NCBI RefSeq assembly: GCF_002878395.1
Contig: NW_025861042.1
Coordinates: forward strand, 175,067 to 239,066
Reading direction: 5' to 3'
DNA: 64,000 bases
DNA from: Capsicum annuum
Taxonomy: Eukaryota; Streptophyta; Magnoliopsida; Solanales; Solanaceae
This document shows, in pieces, positions 11,207 to 23,684 of the stretch (its first letter is position 1; each line of letters begins with the position of its first letter). The position numbers and the translations under genes were made by a program. The notes under the pieces were generated by a model. The model saw only the letters and a list, made by a program, of their open reading frames with translations, had not been told where the DNA came from and ran no database searches.

Positions 11207-11817
11207 TGTAACACCCCGATTTGCTGAACTAGAATGCTACACGGTGCTCATGACCCCGAGGGACCACAAGCTAACCCATGCCTGATATCTGTACCTGTAT
11301 ACTGCAAATCATGAGGTAATAATGTAGAATACATAGAGCTGTAAGGCCATAAGGTTTAGCTGAACACAATCATGTGGGCGAAAATACCCAAAACAACTAA
11401 ATCTGAACGTAAATCCGAAAGCCTCTAAACTATCTGAATAAGGAGTTGAAGGAACATGTCTTTAACTAACTCCGTAAAACTGAATCGAAGAAATAAGTAA
11501 ATGAAACAAATCATATTGTCCTCAGATCAATGAGGACTCACTGTGAATGTTACCACTACTGCTGGGCTGGAGCTCGTGTCTCGGAATCTATGGTGTAACA
11601 TGAAAAAAAAGCACCATAGCACAAATGCGTCAGTACAACTGGAGTACCGAGTATACGAGGAAGGTAGGCTGAACATGAAGGGTTTCATGGATGAACAACA
11701 CTGACTAACTAATATGAATGTGGGAGTGCAAACACACATATATAGAAACTGGGACCGTGAATACGTGATAGCATGACCTGTAACTTAAAACATAGTTTAT
11801 TGATAACTATCATGACC

Positions 11818-11997
11818 GATACTAAAATTGATAACATGGACGACTATATCTGACAGTCCTGTATATACTAAAATCTAAAGAACGCCCTGAGTTCTTTTAT
11901 TGAGACTAATACTGAAACTGATAACATGGACGACTGTATCTGACTGTCCTGTATATATTGAAATCTGGAGAATGCCCTATGTTCTTTTACTGAGACT
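11818..11997 (-). repeat. 90-bp tandem duplication in 3' LTR of element 2
   Basis: Two units start at 11818 and 11908, each containing GACTGTATCTGACAGTCC-like text (a near palindrome) and a GAGTTCTTTTATTGAGACT end. The partner LTR has the same duplication (19525-19704), so it predates insertion. Other LTR families have the unit once. Confidence 0.85.
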
Positions 11998-13386
11998 GAT
12001 ACTAAAACTGTGGGAAGTAGTGTTCAACCAACATGCCCCATGTATGCCGTTATGGCTAAGCTGCTATCCAATCTTTGCCCTGACTGGAGGGTTGTCAATA
12101 CCGCGCCATTGGTAAGGACATCTGTGAGTGACCCTTATCTGGCAGGTACTCAATGAGAATGGTGGGAACCCTAAACTGACAGGTTAAGACACCTCATCAA
12201 CCCTCAGCTGACGGGTTAAGATATTTCAACCTACGGTGGCTACGTAGTTCTGGAACACAAGGATTGCTACTAACAATCATACCTTGAACTGGCGGGTGAG
12301 TTCCCATCCATGGGTTCACTCGTTGCTAACCTATACTCCCATCTGGAGGGACTGGACATGAATAACTGACTGTACATGACTTAATCTTACTAAATTCCAT
12401 TAACTGGTAGAAAGTTATTGATATTTGACAACTGACTAAGATCATGAGATTTTCCTGAGTCACATAACTGACTGAAGTCTATGGAATCACAGGTTGAGTT
12501 CGGATATTGTGAAACATGACATGGATCTAGGCACACAGCTATAGTTTTCAGGTACAAGTACCCCCAGGACTCGATGAAAGGAAACTGACACACATGATTG
12601 ACTTGATCATAAGAGTAGAGTCCATAATTTATAATATCATAAGTAGGGATCTTATACTATGCATGGTTATCAACAATGTATTGCAAGGAAAGGATTTCAT
12701 ATCACATGGAAGTACTTGCACAATCTTAATATCATGTTCATTGCATAATCATATTGACAACACACACTAATAGCATGGAAGTTCATGTGGATTGCATAGT
12801 TATCATGCATCTTGTTCATAAGTAGGATTTGCAAGTAAACATAGAATAATCTCATAAGAATAGTTCATGAGTATTCCAACAACATTTACAAGGCACATTA
12901 ACAACATAGAAGTCATTGGAACGTAAGGGCATATCATGAATCCTTCACTTAGTCACAATTTAGCTATATTGCATAATTTCTAGTTCCTTAGGCATTTTAT
13001 CAAACACCTTACATTCACTTCTTAAGCATAGGTGAACTCATCAAATTATACATCATGAACAACCAAATTTACATGTTTCCAACTCATATGATATCATGTA
13101 TTCACAAAAACATATAAAAATTCCATCTTGGGAATCACCCAATATCAACAACATGATCATTAACACCCAACAATATATAAATCATACTTTTATATTGAAA
13201 AAGAGGAAAAAAATCCGTGGATGAATACTACTCATACCTTAGAAGGAAGATTCTTGATGATTGATGGAGTAATTTCCTTGAAATCGGATCTTCAAGCTTA
13301 GTTATGCAACCCTAGTTGTTTTTCTCCTTTAGTGCTCTTGGATTAATCAGCTTTGAGATGAAAATAGGGTTGCAGTATGTTTAGAA

Positions 13387-13396
13387 GATATATATT
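13387..13396 (-). promoter_or_regulatory. Candidate TATA box in 3' LTR of element 2
   Basis: AATATATATC on the minus strand, downstream in LTR sense of the 34-bp repeats and followed by a leader-like stretch. The equivalent in the partner LTR is at 21184-21193. Motif and position only. Confidence 0.4.
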
Positions 13397-13493
13397 CGTA
13401 GGGTTAAGTTTAGGGACATGTAAGGAGTATTTAAAGACTTAATTACCTTTAAAGTAACTTAAGGTGGAGTGTTTTTGACACCTGGAATTGACT

Positions 13494-13592
13494 TAGGCGG
13501 CGCCCAAGTAATCGCGTATGCTTGGGTTGGGTGGCGCCTAAGGAATCGCCTATGCTTGGGTTAGGCGGCGCCTAACTAATCGCCTATGCTTA
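13494..13592 (-). repeat. 34-bp triplicate with TTAGGCGGCGCCTAA palindrome
   Basis: Units start at 13494, 13528 and 13562 (last one 31 bp). Each contains the interrupted palindrome exact at 13561-13575 and ATCGCCTATGCTTGGGT. The same array occurs at 21292-21390. It lies between the conserved LTR module (13609-13670) and the TATA box. Confidence 0.9.
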
Positions 13593-13924
13593 CTGTCTCT
13601 CACGAAAATGGGCATAATTTTTCGCTCGAGTATTGGATTAAGGCAAAATTGTTATCGTTGGAAAGCTAATGTGATTCTCTACAATTTGGTGTGTCTAAAT
13701 CAGACAAAATACTAAATTAAAATCAAGTTATACTTATTCAAAGATGACCCTTACAAAATCAAACACTAAAACTTGATGGATTCAAAAACTCTTAGCTTGT
13801 ATTACCTTAAGTGACTCATATGAACATGCTTAATGGATCATAAGCTATCTTATCACTAGGATATTCACTGTATGTCATGTACTTAAGTATGAATCACAGG
13901 ATTAGAAACATGTGGGGTATTACA

Positions 13925-13941
13925 ATATCTCCACCTTGGAA
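13925..13941 (-). other. Polypurine tract of element 2
   Basis: The minus strand reads CCAAGGTGGAGATAT directly before the LTR start TGTAATACC, the normal site of plus-strand DNA priming. The same motif precedes the other LTRs here. Confidence 0.8.
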
Positions 13942-14195
13942 ATATTCGTCCTCGAATGAGAATTTACTGAGAACGGATACAAGATAATAGAACCTGAACT
14001 GAACATGAAGAACTGAAACTTGATCTCATAACTGACATGCTAAACATCCTGAACTCGTGCATATCTGATGTACGGACAACTGATATATTAATGCATGACT
14101 GAGTATGAAACGGTTAATAGGTACCAAGTTTATACTGGAAACATGAACATAAAACTTAATAAGCTTAAGGAGAACTGTTACCTTGAGCTTGATCT
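13942..14195 (-). other. 3' non-coding tail of element 2
   Basis: About 250 bp between the chromodomain and the PPT. It is rich in CTGA/ATGCAT words and homologous to 1-235. No gene seen. Confidence 0.6.
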
Positions 14196-15640
14196 GAATT
14201 GGTGGGGAAGAGGTGAGGATACTTCGTATGCATATATACTTTTGCTTCCCAAGTAGCTCCTTTATGAGACTGATTTCGCCAAAGAACCTTGACTAGAGGG
14301 ACTTTTTTGTTCCTCAATCTACGAGTTTGATAATCTAAGATTTTGACTGGAATCTCTTCATAAGAGAGGCTGTTTTGAATATCGATGCTCTAAATAGGGA
14401 CAACAACTGCTGGGTCACCTATGCACTTCTTTAGCAAAGAGACATGGAAGAATGGATGGACTGAGGCTAGATCTGAAGGTAACTCAAGCTCATAACCTAC
14501 CTTGCCAAAGCGATAAAGAATTCTGAAGCGATCGACAAACCGAGGTCTGAGTTTCCCTTTCTTGCCGAACCTCTTTACACCCTTCATGAGAGAGATCTTA
14601 AGATAGACATAGTCATTGACCTCGATCTCAAGATCCTTTCTACAAACATCTGCATAGGACTTCTGTCGGCTCTGAGCAGCCCAGAGTCTATCTCTGATCA
14701 ACTGAACTTTCTCTAAAGCATCGAATACTAAGTCAGGACCTATGACTGAGGCCTTACTAACTTCAAACCAACCAATTGGAGATATACATCTCCTACCATA
14801 GAGAGCTTCAAATGGAGCCATCTGAATGCTAGAATGATAGCTATTGTTGTATGCAAATTCAATCAAAGGCAAGTGGTCGTTCCAACTTCCCTTGAAGTCA
14901 ATTGCACATGCCCTTAGCATATCTTCAAGAGTTTGAATGGTCCTCTCTACTCAACCATCTATCTGAGGATGAAATCCTGTATTGAGATGGACTTGGGTAT
15001 CGAGACCCTTTTAGAATGCTTTCCAAAAGTGAAAAGTGAATTGGGTACCTTTGTCTGAGATTATAGATAGTGGAACACCATGTAATCTGACTAACTCCTT
15101 GGTATAGAGTTTGGCATAATCCTCAATAGAATAAAAAGTACGAACAGGAAGGAAATAAGCTGACTTGGTCATTCTATCTATAATGACCCAGACTGAATCA
15201 TGCTGATGATGAGTTCTAGGAAAACCTATCACGAAGTCAACAAACTAGGTTTCTGATGCTCAATCTTAACCTGCTGACATGTAGAGCACTTAGTCACAAA
15301 CTCTACAACATCTCTCTTCATCCCATTCTACCAATAGATCTCCCGCATGTTGCGGTACATCTTAGTGGCCCCTGGATAAATAGATTATCGCGCACCATAC
15401 ACTTCTATAAGAATTCTCTGCCTCAATTCATCTACACCTGGAACACATAGACGACCCTGACAATGAAGAACACCATCTCCCCCTTGGGAGAAAATCTCGA
15501 CTTTCTGATTCTGAACTGACTCTTTGTGGTTGACAAGGCTAGGATCTCTGTCTTGTTTATCTTTCACCATGGAAACTAGAGATGACTCTGAACTACTATG
15601 AACACATACACCACCCTCTGAAGAATCGACTAAGCGAATG
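14196..15640 (-). pseudogene. Integrase with chromodomain, element 2
   Basis: Minus-strand pieces in order are the end of the HHCC region (15270-15460, short of about 70 bp found in element 1 near 15244), then the catalytic core at 15011-15232 with Asp in DSVWVIIDRMTKSAYF and Asp in IISDKGTQFT. After two stops comes VERTIQTLEDML with the catalytic Glu near 14930. The long open segment 14390-14920 covers the rest of the core (FAYNNSYHSSIQMAPFEALY) and the DNA-binding end (FHVSLLKKCIGDPAVVVPI). After a stop, YEEIPVKILDYQTRRLRNKK and WRNQSHKGATWEA form the chromodomain at about 14196-14390. All three catalytic residues remain, but the frame is broken. Confidence 0.9.
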
Positions 15641-16170
15641 CCTAGTCTAGCAAGCTGATAGATCTCCTGAGCCATCTTTTTCTTGCTATCCTCAATGTGA
15701 GAAATACTACCCATAGAGAGTCGACTGAGAGCATTGGCCATAATATTGGCCTTGTCGGGATGATAAAGAACACTCATGTCGTAATCCTTCAAGAGCTCTA
15801 ACTACCTTTTCTGGTGAAGATTGAGATCTTTCTGGGAAAAGACATACTGGAGGCTTTTATGGTCTGTGAAGACATCTACATGAACTCCATAGAGATAATG
15901 CCTCCAAATCTTCAAGGAAAAAACTACCGCTGCTAACTCAAGATCATGAGTAGGATAATTCTTCTCATGTGGCTTTAACTATCTGGAGGCGTAGGCTATG
16001 ACCTTACCATGCTGTATGAGGACACAACCTAAAACCACTCTGGATGCATCACAATAGACTACAAAACCGTTTGAACTATCTGGAATAGCTAAAATTAGAG
16101 TGGAGGTGAGTCGAGTCTTCAACTCTTGAAAGCTCTTCTTGCATGAACCTGACCACTAAAACTTAATCTT
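15641..16170 (-). pseudogene. RNase H, element 2
   Basis: The minus strand shows [58 protein letters not shown] and ANIMANALSRLSMGS. The first Asp, the Glu and the Asp of TDHKS are intact. The last Asp (usually ADALSR) reads Asn (ANALSR). Two stops are present, near 15810 and 15980. The segment 15385-15792 is open and continues into the integrase spacer. Confidence 0.88.
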
Positions 16171-17100
16171 CTTCTGAGTCAATATGGACATGGGAGATGA
16201 AATAGAAGATTGTCTGTAATAGCTAGTCAAGCCCAAGAAACTCCTAATATCTGATCGAGATACGGGTCTGGGCCAGTTTCTTACTACCTTAGTTTTCTGA
16301 GGATCTACTCTAATGCCATCACCAGAAAAAATATGGCCAAGGAATGCTACTGATCTTAGCCAAAATTCGCACTTGCTGAACTTAGAGAATAACTGGTGAT
16401 CCCTAAGAGTCTGAAGAACAATCCTCAGATGGTCTGCATGATCATGCTCTGTGCGAGAATAGACCAGAATATCATCTATAAAGACTATGACAAACATGTC
16501 CAAGTACTGCTTGAACACAAGATTCATCAAATCCATAAAAGCTGCAGGGGCATTCGTAAGACCAAATGACATAAATAAAAATTCAAAGTGACCATACCGA
16601 GTACGAAAAGCTGTCTTCAAAATGTCACATTCTCTAACTCTGAGTTGATGATAGCCTGATCTGAGGTCTATCTTAGAGAAGTAACTGGCACCCTAAAATT
16701 GGTCGAATAGATCATCAATACTGGGAAGAGGATATCTATTCTTGACTATGACCTTGTTGAGTTGATGGTAATCAATACACATCCTGAGAGAACCGTCTTT
16801 CTTGCGCACGAATAATACTGGCGTACCCTATAGGGAAATGCTGGGTTTGATGAATCCCTTATCTAAGAGATCCTTCAAATGATCTTTTAGTTCCTGGAGT
16901 TCTATTGATGCCATTCTGTATGGTGGAATAGAAATAGGTTGAGTATCCAGAATAAGGTCTATGCCGAAGTTTATTTCCCTTTTGGGAGGAATGCCTAGAA
17001 GATCTTTGGGAAAGATATCTGAGTATTCATTAGCAATCGGGACTTTTTTGAGGATGGGATATTCAAAACTAAAATCTTTAACATGCATGAGATGATACAC
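16171..17100 (-). pseudogene. Reverse transcriptase, element 2
   Basis: Two open blocks cover most of the RT. 16828-17100 holds the N-terminal part ([30 protein letters not shown]). 16156-16620 holds [19 protein letters not shown], the catalytic [30 protein letters not shown] and [13 protein letters not shown]. The linking region 16621-16827 reads [20 protein letters not shown] with one stop in DQF*GASYFS. A short in-frame deletion removes the RFVEGF-type residues after SYYR. The catalytic Asp pair is kept. It is the best preserved RT in the window. Confidence 0.92.
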
Positions 17101-17145
17101 ACACCCCTTATAAATTATTTTCCTTGCCCTAAGGTAGGAAATAAG

Positions 17146-17523
17146 TTAACCCCTGAACGCTAAAATGCTACCTTTCCACTCTAAGACGGGCTCATTCGAG
17201 AACTGAAACTGAACTATCCTATTTCTGCAGTCGACTGTGGCATAGCAGGAATGAAGCCAATCTATACCGAGAATGACATCAAAATCAGTCATTTCTAACT
17301 CCACTAAATCTGCTGACGTGGATTTCTGAGATATCATAACCGGGCAGTTCCTGTATACCCGCCGGGCTATAATAGTTTTACCCATTGGGGTAGAGACTGA
17401 GAAGGGCTCTGCTAGGACTTTAGGAATGATTTCAAAATCGCTTGCTATGTATGGAGTAACAAAAGACAAAGATGCACCTGGGTCTAGCAAAGCATAAAAA
17501 TGAACATGGAAAATCTGTAACAT
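17146..17523 (-). pseudogene. Retropepsin-like protease, element 2 (open over whole domain)
   Basis: A continuous minus-strand stretch with the active-site block HVHFYALLDPGASLSFVTPY, then the flap region (SVSTPMGKTIIARRVY), then DFDVILGIDWLHSCYATVDC. Length and motif order match the protease of plant chromoviruses. This is the only protease here that is free of stops and keeps DPGAS. It is part of a broken polyprotein, so it is marked as a pseudogene even though the domain itself looks undamaged. Confidence 0.88.
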
Positions 17524-17534
17524 ACCAGTACCGA

Positions 17535-18682
17535 CATCAGGAAAATTTTCCTGATCCTACCAGGACTAAGAGCATAGAGTCTATTTGGGCATTACCTACT
17601 AGTAGCACTGGAAATGGCACCCTGCTGGTTTGGGCGACTGGACTGAGCTATAGAATGATTTTACTAACCTTGAAGACTTGATTGCAAACACTCCCTAATC
17701 CTATGGCCTGGCTTTCCACAACTAAAATAGACATCACTACCGGCTCTGTAAATGCCCTTGTGGTTCTTACCACAAGTCTGACAAAGGGGATTCATTCGGG
17801 CACTGCTAACACTATCCTGAGATTAGAGCCTGGCGCTATATTTCTATTGCCATCTCTGAACTTCAGCATTGGAGCGCTAGCAGAGAAAGAAGTTGGAATG
17901 ACTGACTTAAAGTGAAACTGTGAACGGTTTCCTCCATCTGACTTAGGGTGAGTAAAGTCAAAATTACCCGACCTTGCTCTCTTTTTTGGCCTCTCCCTAG
18001 TCTTAAACTTTTGCTCTTCTACTTGCTGGGCATGGGTCATGAGTCTTGCTACGGTTATATCATTGATCAGCATTGCAAACCTATACTCATTTACCACGCT
18101 ATCGTTGACCCCTGGCATGAATTTACTCGTTTTAGCTCTATTGTCTGCAACCACATGAGGAGCATACCTTGCTAGCTGAGTAAATCTGAGAGAATACTCC
18201 CTAACTGTCATATTCCCCTGCCTGAGTTTGATGAACTAAAGAACTTTGGCTTCCCTCAGTTCTTGGGGAAAGAATCTGTCTAAGAAGGCCATGCTAAATT
18301 CTTCCCACTCGATAGGGCCTGTATTATCTAACCTCTCAGACTTCCACTGCTTGTACCAATCATGAACAACATCCTATAACTGGTAGGCGGCTAACTCAGC
18401 ACTCTAAATAAAAGTAGCACCCATAATGTCAATGACCTTCTAGACTTGGTCAATGAACTCCTGAGGGTCCTCATCAGACTTAGACCCATGGAAAGATGGA
18501 GGGTTCATCCGGGTGAAGGCCCGAACCCTAGCTGCTTTGGGAGTGGCCACTGGATTGACCGAAAAGACTGGTGGCCATTTATTCTGTGTGGTAAATACGA
18601 CTCTAAACTCCGAATAGGAAACATGTTCACCTAAAGGATCTTCGGGCTGAGCAGCTGGCTGTTTTCTTCTCTTTAGGGCCAT
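17535..18682 (-). pseudogene. Gag, element 2
   Basis: Starts MALKRRKQPAAQPEDPLGEH at 18682 (minus), open to 18440 (FTRMNPPSFHGSKSDEDPQE FIDQV), then a stop, then the capsid core with DWYKQWKSERL and MAFLDRFFPQELREAKVL near 18270-18340. The segment 17792-18211 reads MTVREYSLRFTQLARYAPHV through the basic KKRARSGNFDF region. The zinc-knuckle region near 17690-17790 is frame-shifted (CQTCGKNHKG text and a Cys-poor second knuckle). The plus-strand ORFs at 17472-18175 are antisense shadows. Confidence 0.88.
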
Positions 18683-18885
18683 GGTCTGGAATAAGAGAAG
18701 AATGGATTAGACTGAGAGTATAACTTGTGATTATGCTCACTAGCATGACATGAGTAATAAAGAAAGGGGACTGTTCCTAAAACATCTTATAGCTTCCCGC
18801 ACATAAATGTAGCGCGTAACACACCCATGTACAAGACTCTACTAGATGTGGCTTTCAGACTTCATAGGACTCTATTGAACCTTAG

Positions 18886-18897
18886 GCTTTGATACCA
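18886..18897 (-). other. PBS of element 2
   Basis: The minus strand reads TGGTATCAAAGC, one base from the initiator-Met-tRNA type TGGTATCAGAGC, 4 bases from the LTR end. Confidence 0.85.
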
Positions 18898-19524
18898 AGT
18901 TTGTAACACTCCGATTTGCTGAACCAGAATGCTACACGTGCTCATGTCCTCGGGGGACCACAAACTAACCCATGTCTGATATCTGTACCTGTATACTGCA
19001 AATCATGAGGTAATAATGCAGAATACATGGAACTGTAAGGCCATAAGGTTCATCTGAATACAATCATGTGGGCGAAAATACCCAAAACAACTAAATCTGA
19101 ACGTAAATCTGAAAGCCTCTAAACTGTCTGAATAAAGAGTTGAAGGAATATTTCTCCTACTAACTCCGTAAAACTAAACTGAAGAAATAAGTAAATGGAT
19201 CAAATCATATTGTCCTCGAATCAATAAGGACTCACTGTGTCTCTGCGATGGGAATGTTACCGCTACTGCTGGGCTGGAGCTCGTGTCTTGGAACCTATGG
19301 TGTAACATAAAAATAAAGCACCATAGCGCAAATACATTAGTACAACTGGAGTACTGAGTATACGAGGAAGGTAGGCTGAACATAAAGGGTTTCATGCATG
19401 AACAACACTGACTGACTAATATGAACGTGGGAGTGCAAACACACATATATAGAAACTGGGACCATGAATACGTGATAGCATGACCTGTAAGCTAATATAT
19501 GATTTACTGATAACTATCATGACT

Positions 19525-19704
19525 GATACTAAAACTGATAACATGGATGACTGTATCTGACAGTCCTGTATATACTAAAATCTGAAGAATGCCCTGAGTT
19601 ATTTTACTAAGACTGATACTGAAACTGATAGCATGGACGACTGTATCTGACAGTCCTATATATACTGAAATTTGAAGAACACCCTGAGTTCTTTTATTGA
19701 GACT
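19525..19704 (-). repeat. 90-bp tandem duplication in 5' LTR of element 2
   Basis: Units start at 19525 and 19615 with a third partial start at 19705. It is the counterpart of 11818-11997. Confidence 0.85.
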
Positions 19705-21291
19705 GATACTGAAACTATGAGAAGTAGTGTTTAATCGACATGCCCCACGTATTCCATTATGGCTAAGCTGGGGTCCAGTCTCTGCCCCGATTGGAGGGGT
19801 GTCAATACCGCGCCACTGGTAAGGACAGTTGTGAGTGACCCTTATCTGGCGGGTACTCAATGAGAATGGTGGGAACCCTAAACAGATGGGTTAAGCCACC
19901 TCATTAAACCTAAGCTGATGGGTTAAGATGTCTTAACCTACGCTGGCTGCGTAGTTCTGGAACACAAGGATTGCTACTAACAATCACACCCTGAATTGGC
20001 AGGTGAGTTCCTATCCTTGGGTTCACTAGGTACTAACCCCTACTCCCATCAGGAGGGACTGGACATGAATAACTGTCTGTGCATGAGTTAATCTTACTGA
20101 ATTCCGTTGACTGGCAGAATATTACTGATATCTGACAACTGACTAAGATCATAAGATTTTCTTTAGTCACATGACTGACTGAAGTCTATGGAATCATAGC
20201 TTGAGTTCGGATATCATGAAACATGACATGGATCTAGGCACACAACTATAGTTTTCAGGTACAAGTACTCCTAGGACTCGATGGAAGGAAACTGACATAC
20301 ATGATTGACTTGATCATAAGAGTAGAGTCCATAATTTATAATATCATAAGTAGGGATCTTATACTATGCATGGTTATCAACAATGTATTGCATGGAAAGG
20401 ATTTCATATCACATGGAAGTACTTGCACAATCTTAATATCATGTTCATTGCATAATCATATTGGCAACACATACTAATAGCATGGAAGTTCATGTGGATT
20501 GCATGGTTATCATGCATCTTGTTCATAAGTAGGATTTACAAGGAAACATAGCATAATCTCATAAGAATAGTTCATGAGTTTTCCAACAACATTTACAAGG
20601 TACATTAACAATATAGAAGTCATTGAAACATAAAGGCATATCATGAATCCTTCACTTTGTCACAATTTAACTATATTGCATGATTTCTAGTTCCTTAGGC
20701 ATTTTATCAAACACCTTACATGCACATATTAAGCATAGGTGAATTCATCAAATTATACATCATGAACAACTAAATTGCATGTTTCTAACTCATATGATAT
20801 CATGAATTGACAAAAACATATAAAAATTCCATCTTGGGAATCACCTAATATCAACAACATGATCATCAACACCCAACAATATAGAAATCATACTTTTATA
20901 ATGAAAAAGAGGAAAACAAACAAGTATCAACATGGGTATGATCATATCACCACAATCAACCATGCTTTTGTATTTTAAAGATTGATTCTTGAACTTCACA
21001 GATGAAAGGAATCCATGGATGAACACTACGCATACCTTAGAAGGAAGATTCTTGATGATTGACGGAGGAATTTCCTTGAAATCGGATCTTCAAGCTTAGT
21101 TATGCAACCCTAGTTGTTTTTCTCCTTTAGTGATCTTGGATGGTGAGCTTTGAGATGAAAATAGGGTTGCAGTATGTTTAGAAGATATATATTTCATAGG
21201 GTTAAGTTTAGGGACGTGTAAGGAGTATTTAAGGAATTAATTACTTTTAAAATAACTCAAGACAGAATGTTTTTGACACCTGGAATCGACT

Positions 21292-21390
21292 TAGATGGTG
21301 CCCAAGTAATTGCGTATACTTGGGTTGGGCGGCGCCTAATGAATCGCCTATGCTTGGGTTAGGCGGCGCCTAACCAATCGCCTATGCTTA
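21292..21390 (-). repeat. 34-bp triplicate in 5' LTR of element 2
   Basis: Units at 21292, 21326 and 21360. The first unit is worn (TTAGATGGTGCCC in place of TTAGGCGGCGCCC). Confidence 0.88.
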
Positions 21391-21720
21391 CTATCTATCA
21401 CGAAAATGGGCATGACTTTTCGTTCGGGTATTGGATTAAGGCGAAATTGGTATCGTTAGAAAGCTAATTTGATTCTCTACAATTTGGTGGGTCTAAATCA
21501 GCAAAAATACCAAATTAACATTGAGTTACACTCGATAAAAGATGACCCTTGCAAAATCGAACACTAAAACTTGATGGATTCAAAAACTCTTAGCTTGTAT
21601 TACCTTAAGTGACTCATATGAACATGCTTAATGGATCATAATATCCTATCACTAGGATATTAATTGTAAGTGATGTTCTCAAGTATGAATCACAGGATTA
21701 GAAACATGCGGGGTATTACA

Positions 21721-21725
21721 GAGAC
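21721..21725. repeat. Target-site duplication, right copy (GAGAC)
   Basis: Directly follows the TTACA terminus of element 2 and repeats 11202-11206 exactly. Confidence 0.95.
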
Positions 21726-23668
21726 CGCGATCCCACCGCATCGCACTAATGGCCAAAATGACACTCATTAATTTCCAGTGGCCTGATGCGATCTTGGCCC
21801 ATCATGCCAGAGCCAAAAATTGGGGTCTTCTATTTTTAGGCCGAGTTTGTAAATTTATTTAGGGGTATTTGGGTCTTTTTCCATGGCCCTAATTAGCCTA
21901 AAACTTGAGATTTAACCCCTATGTGATCTATATTATCATAATTTATTCAATTTCTCTCAAATTGAAGATCCCCTTCCTCAATAACAAAAACCCTAGCTCT
22001 CAAATTCAAGGCCAAATATTAAGAACTCTCCATCAATCCTCGCAAATTCATTAACCCAAGTATGTTAGATATTCATCTATGGGTTCCTATCACCTATGGA
22101 TTCCAAGTACTTGATTTTAATTACGAAGTTATAATATTTTCAAGTTACTTTGATTTTAAATTAAGTATTCAACCTTGAATCTGTATGAACTACGATTCTA
22201 CACCATGTATAAATGAAATTGTTGTTATTATTCAATTCTCCATATTTTAATGTTATCATTCATTGAGTTGAATCATGATTTATTTCTATTCATGTTGAAT
22301 TCATGCTATTACTACAAATTTCATAACATTCCAATGATTTGATTAAGGCATGAACTACAAGTGTTTGATAAAATGCTTACAAGAATGAGTATTTGATAAA
22401 GTTTTTTCATGCTAAGTCCTCTAAGTTTAATATTGTGTTACTAAGTTTGCTTTTAAGTCCTGGGGGTATTGTATACCCGAAAACCATAGATTGTTTACTT
22501 AGCCTTGTATGAGTATCTTCAGAATATATATTATGAGAATTACTAGACCAGTTAGTTAACCTCAGAATAGTCAGTAACTCAGTGTCATTTAGTTTGGAGT
22601 AGGATTTAGCACCAAGCGAATGTACAGATGGTGGCTTCCCCGTCAGATATGTAGAGTCGCTAGTAACAGTCCCTAAATTCTGGAACTATGTAGCCAGCGT
22701 AGGATATAAGGATTCAACTATTAGTATAGGCTTGAATATCCCACAGGTGTCACCCATCAGATTAGGCTTGACACCCTTAGTCCTTTGGGATAACATAGTA
22801 TACCAGTTTAGTAGATCCACACACCCAGCATTAGTACCTGTGGCACGATACTAACACCCTTCCAACTGGGGTTATATGTTGGACCCTAATTAGTTCAAAT
22901 TGAAGCATGTCAGATGACACCTCTCACAGTCTCAGCCACAGTCTCAGTTCAGTTATTTAGTTTCAGTAGTTTGACCATGGCATATAGATATTAATGCTTC
23001 AGTATCAGATTTCAGTATCTACAGACCATATTCCTCTGTATCTATAGATTTCATATGCTCTAGTTAGTATTTTATGTCTTATAGGTATATTCAAATGGTT
23101 ATTATTCCTGTTCATGAAACCATGCATATTAGCCTACCCCATTTAGCATACTAGTACATTCAAAGTACTAATAGCATACTCTTTCTTTTGCACTATGATG
23201 TATTATATCATAGGTTTGGACGTACAATTCCCAGATCACTCATAGATTTTGTAGACCTTCAACAGTAGTAGTGGTGAGTCCTCATATTTTAAGGACAAAT
23301 TATTTTACTTCATGTCTCTATTTCAGTAGCAAGTAGAGTTAGTTGGGACTTGTACCATCAACTCTAAGTTAGTAAGTTTAGAGGCTTTTCAGATACTATA
23401 GTCAGTTATTCAGTATTCAGACTTCAGTTGATATATCAGTTAGTTATTCAGTTTATCAGTATTTTATTAGATTCAAATAGTTGTTTTATAGTTTTACAAT
23501 TTAGTTTGATCTCATATATTTAAAACCTTTTGGCATATCAGTAAATTTTCCACAGTTATGATTATGTTATTCAGTGCTCACAATAGGTACCATCTCATGG
23601 GTTAGCTTATGGTCCCTCGAGACTATAAGCATCGTGTGATGTCTAGGGTGTACTCTCGAGGAGTTACA
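21726..23668 (+). repeat. LTR 1 of the composite chromovirus, right part
   Basis: Resumes the LTR at CGCGATCCCACCGC and runs to GGAGTTACA at 23668, next to a PBS. It matches 29106-31133 and 36571-38611. It is a leader-rich AT stretch with many TCAGT words and the block GGTTAGCTTATGGTCCC near the end that all LTRs here share. No gene. Confidence 0.9.
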
Positions 23669-23672
23669 AACT

Positions 23673-23684
23673 TGGTATAAGAGC
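23673..23684 (+). other. PBS of internal region A
   Basis: TGGTATAAGAGC, one change from TGGTATCAGAGC, 4 bases after the LTR end. Confidence 0.8.

Larger units (their letters stand above)
11207..13924 (-). repeat. 3' LTR of element 2 (about 2.72 kb)
   Basis: Bounded by TGTAACACC and GGTATTACA, and pairs with 18902-21720. It contains a 90-bp tandem duplication, a 34-bp triplicate and a TATA candidate. Small ORFs at 11527-11739, 11900-12115 and 12390-12593 are chance frames with counterparts in the partner LTR. Confidence 0.95.
11207..21720 (-). mobile_element. Complete-structure chromovirus, element 2, nested in LTR 1
   Basis: A 10.5-kb minus-strand Ty3/gypsy element with 3' LTR 11207-13924, internal region 13925-18901 and 5' LTR 18902-21720, flanked by GAGAC on both sides. 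It has a PBS, PPT, gag, protease, RT, RNase H, integrase and chromodomain in chromovirus order. Protease is open across its full domain and RT keeps FIDD, but gag, RT and integrase contain stops or small deletions, so it cannot act alone. By eye the LTRs differ at about 30 of the first 340 aligned bases plus a 13-base deletion in the 3' LTR, so it is old but younger than its host element. Confidence 0.95.
18902..21720 (-). repeat. 5' LTR of element 2 (about 2.82 kb)
   Basis: Pairs with 11207-13924 over its full length. It is about 100 bp longer because of small indels (for example, about 70 bp near 20920-20990 is absent from the 3' LTR). It carries the same 90-bp duplication (19525-19704), the 34-bp triplicate (21292-21390) and the TATA candidate (21184-21193). 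ORFs at 19174-19446, 19504-19860 and 20841-21026 lie inside it and are chance. Confidence 0.95.

Noticed and set aside
14390..14920. 176-codon open frame as a host gene
   Set aside because: It is the second half of a gypsy integrase (FAYNNSYHSSIQMAPFEALY block) within element 2.
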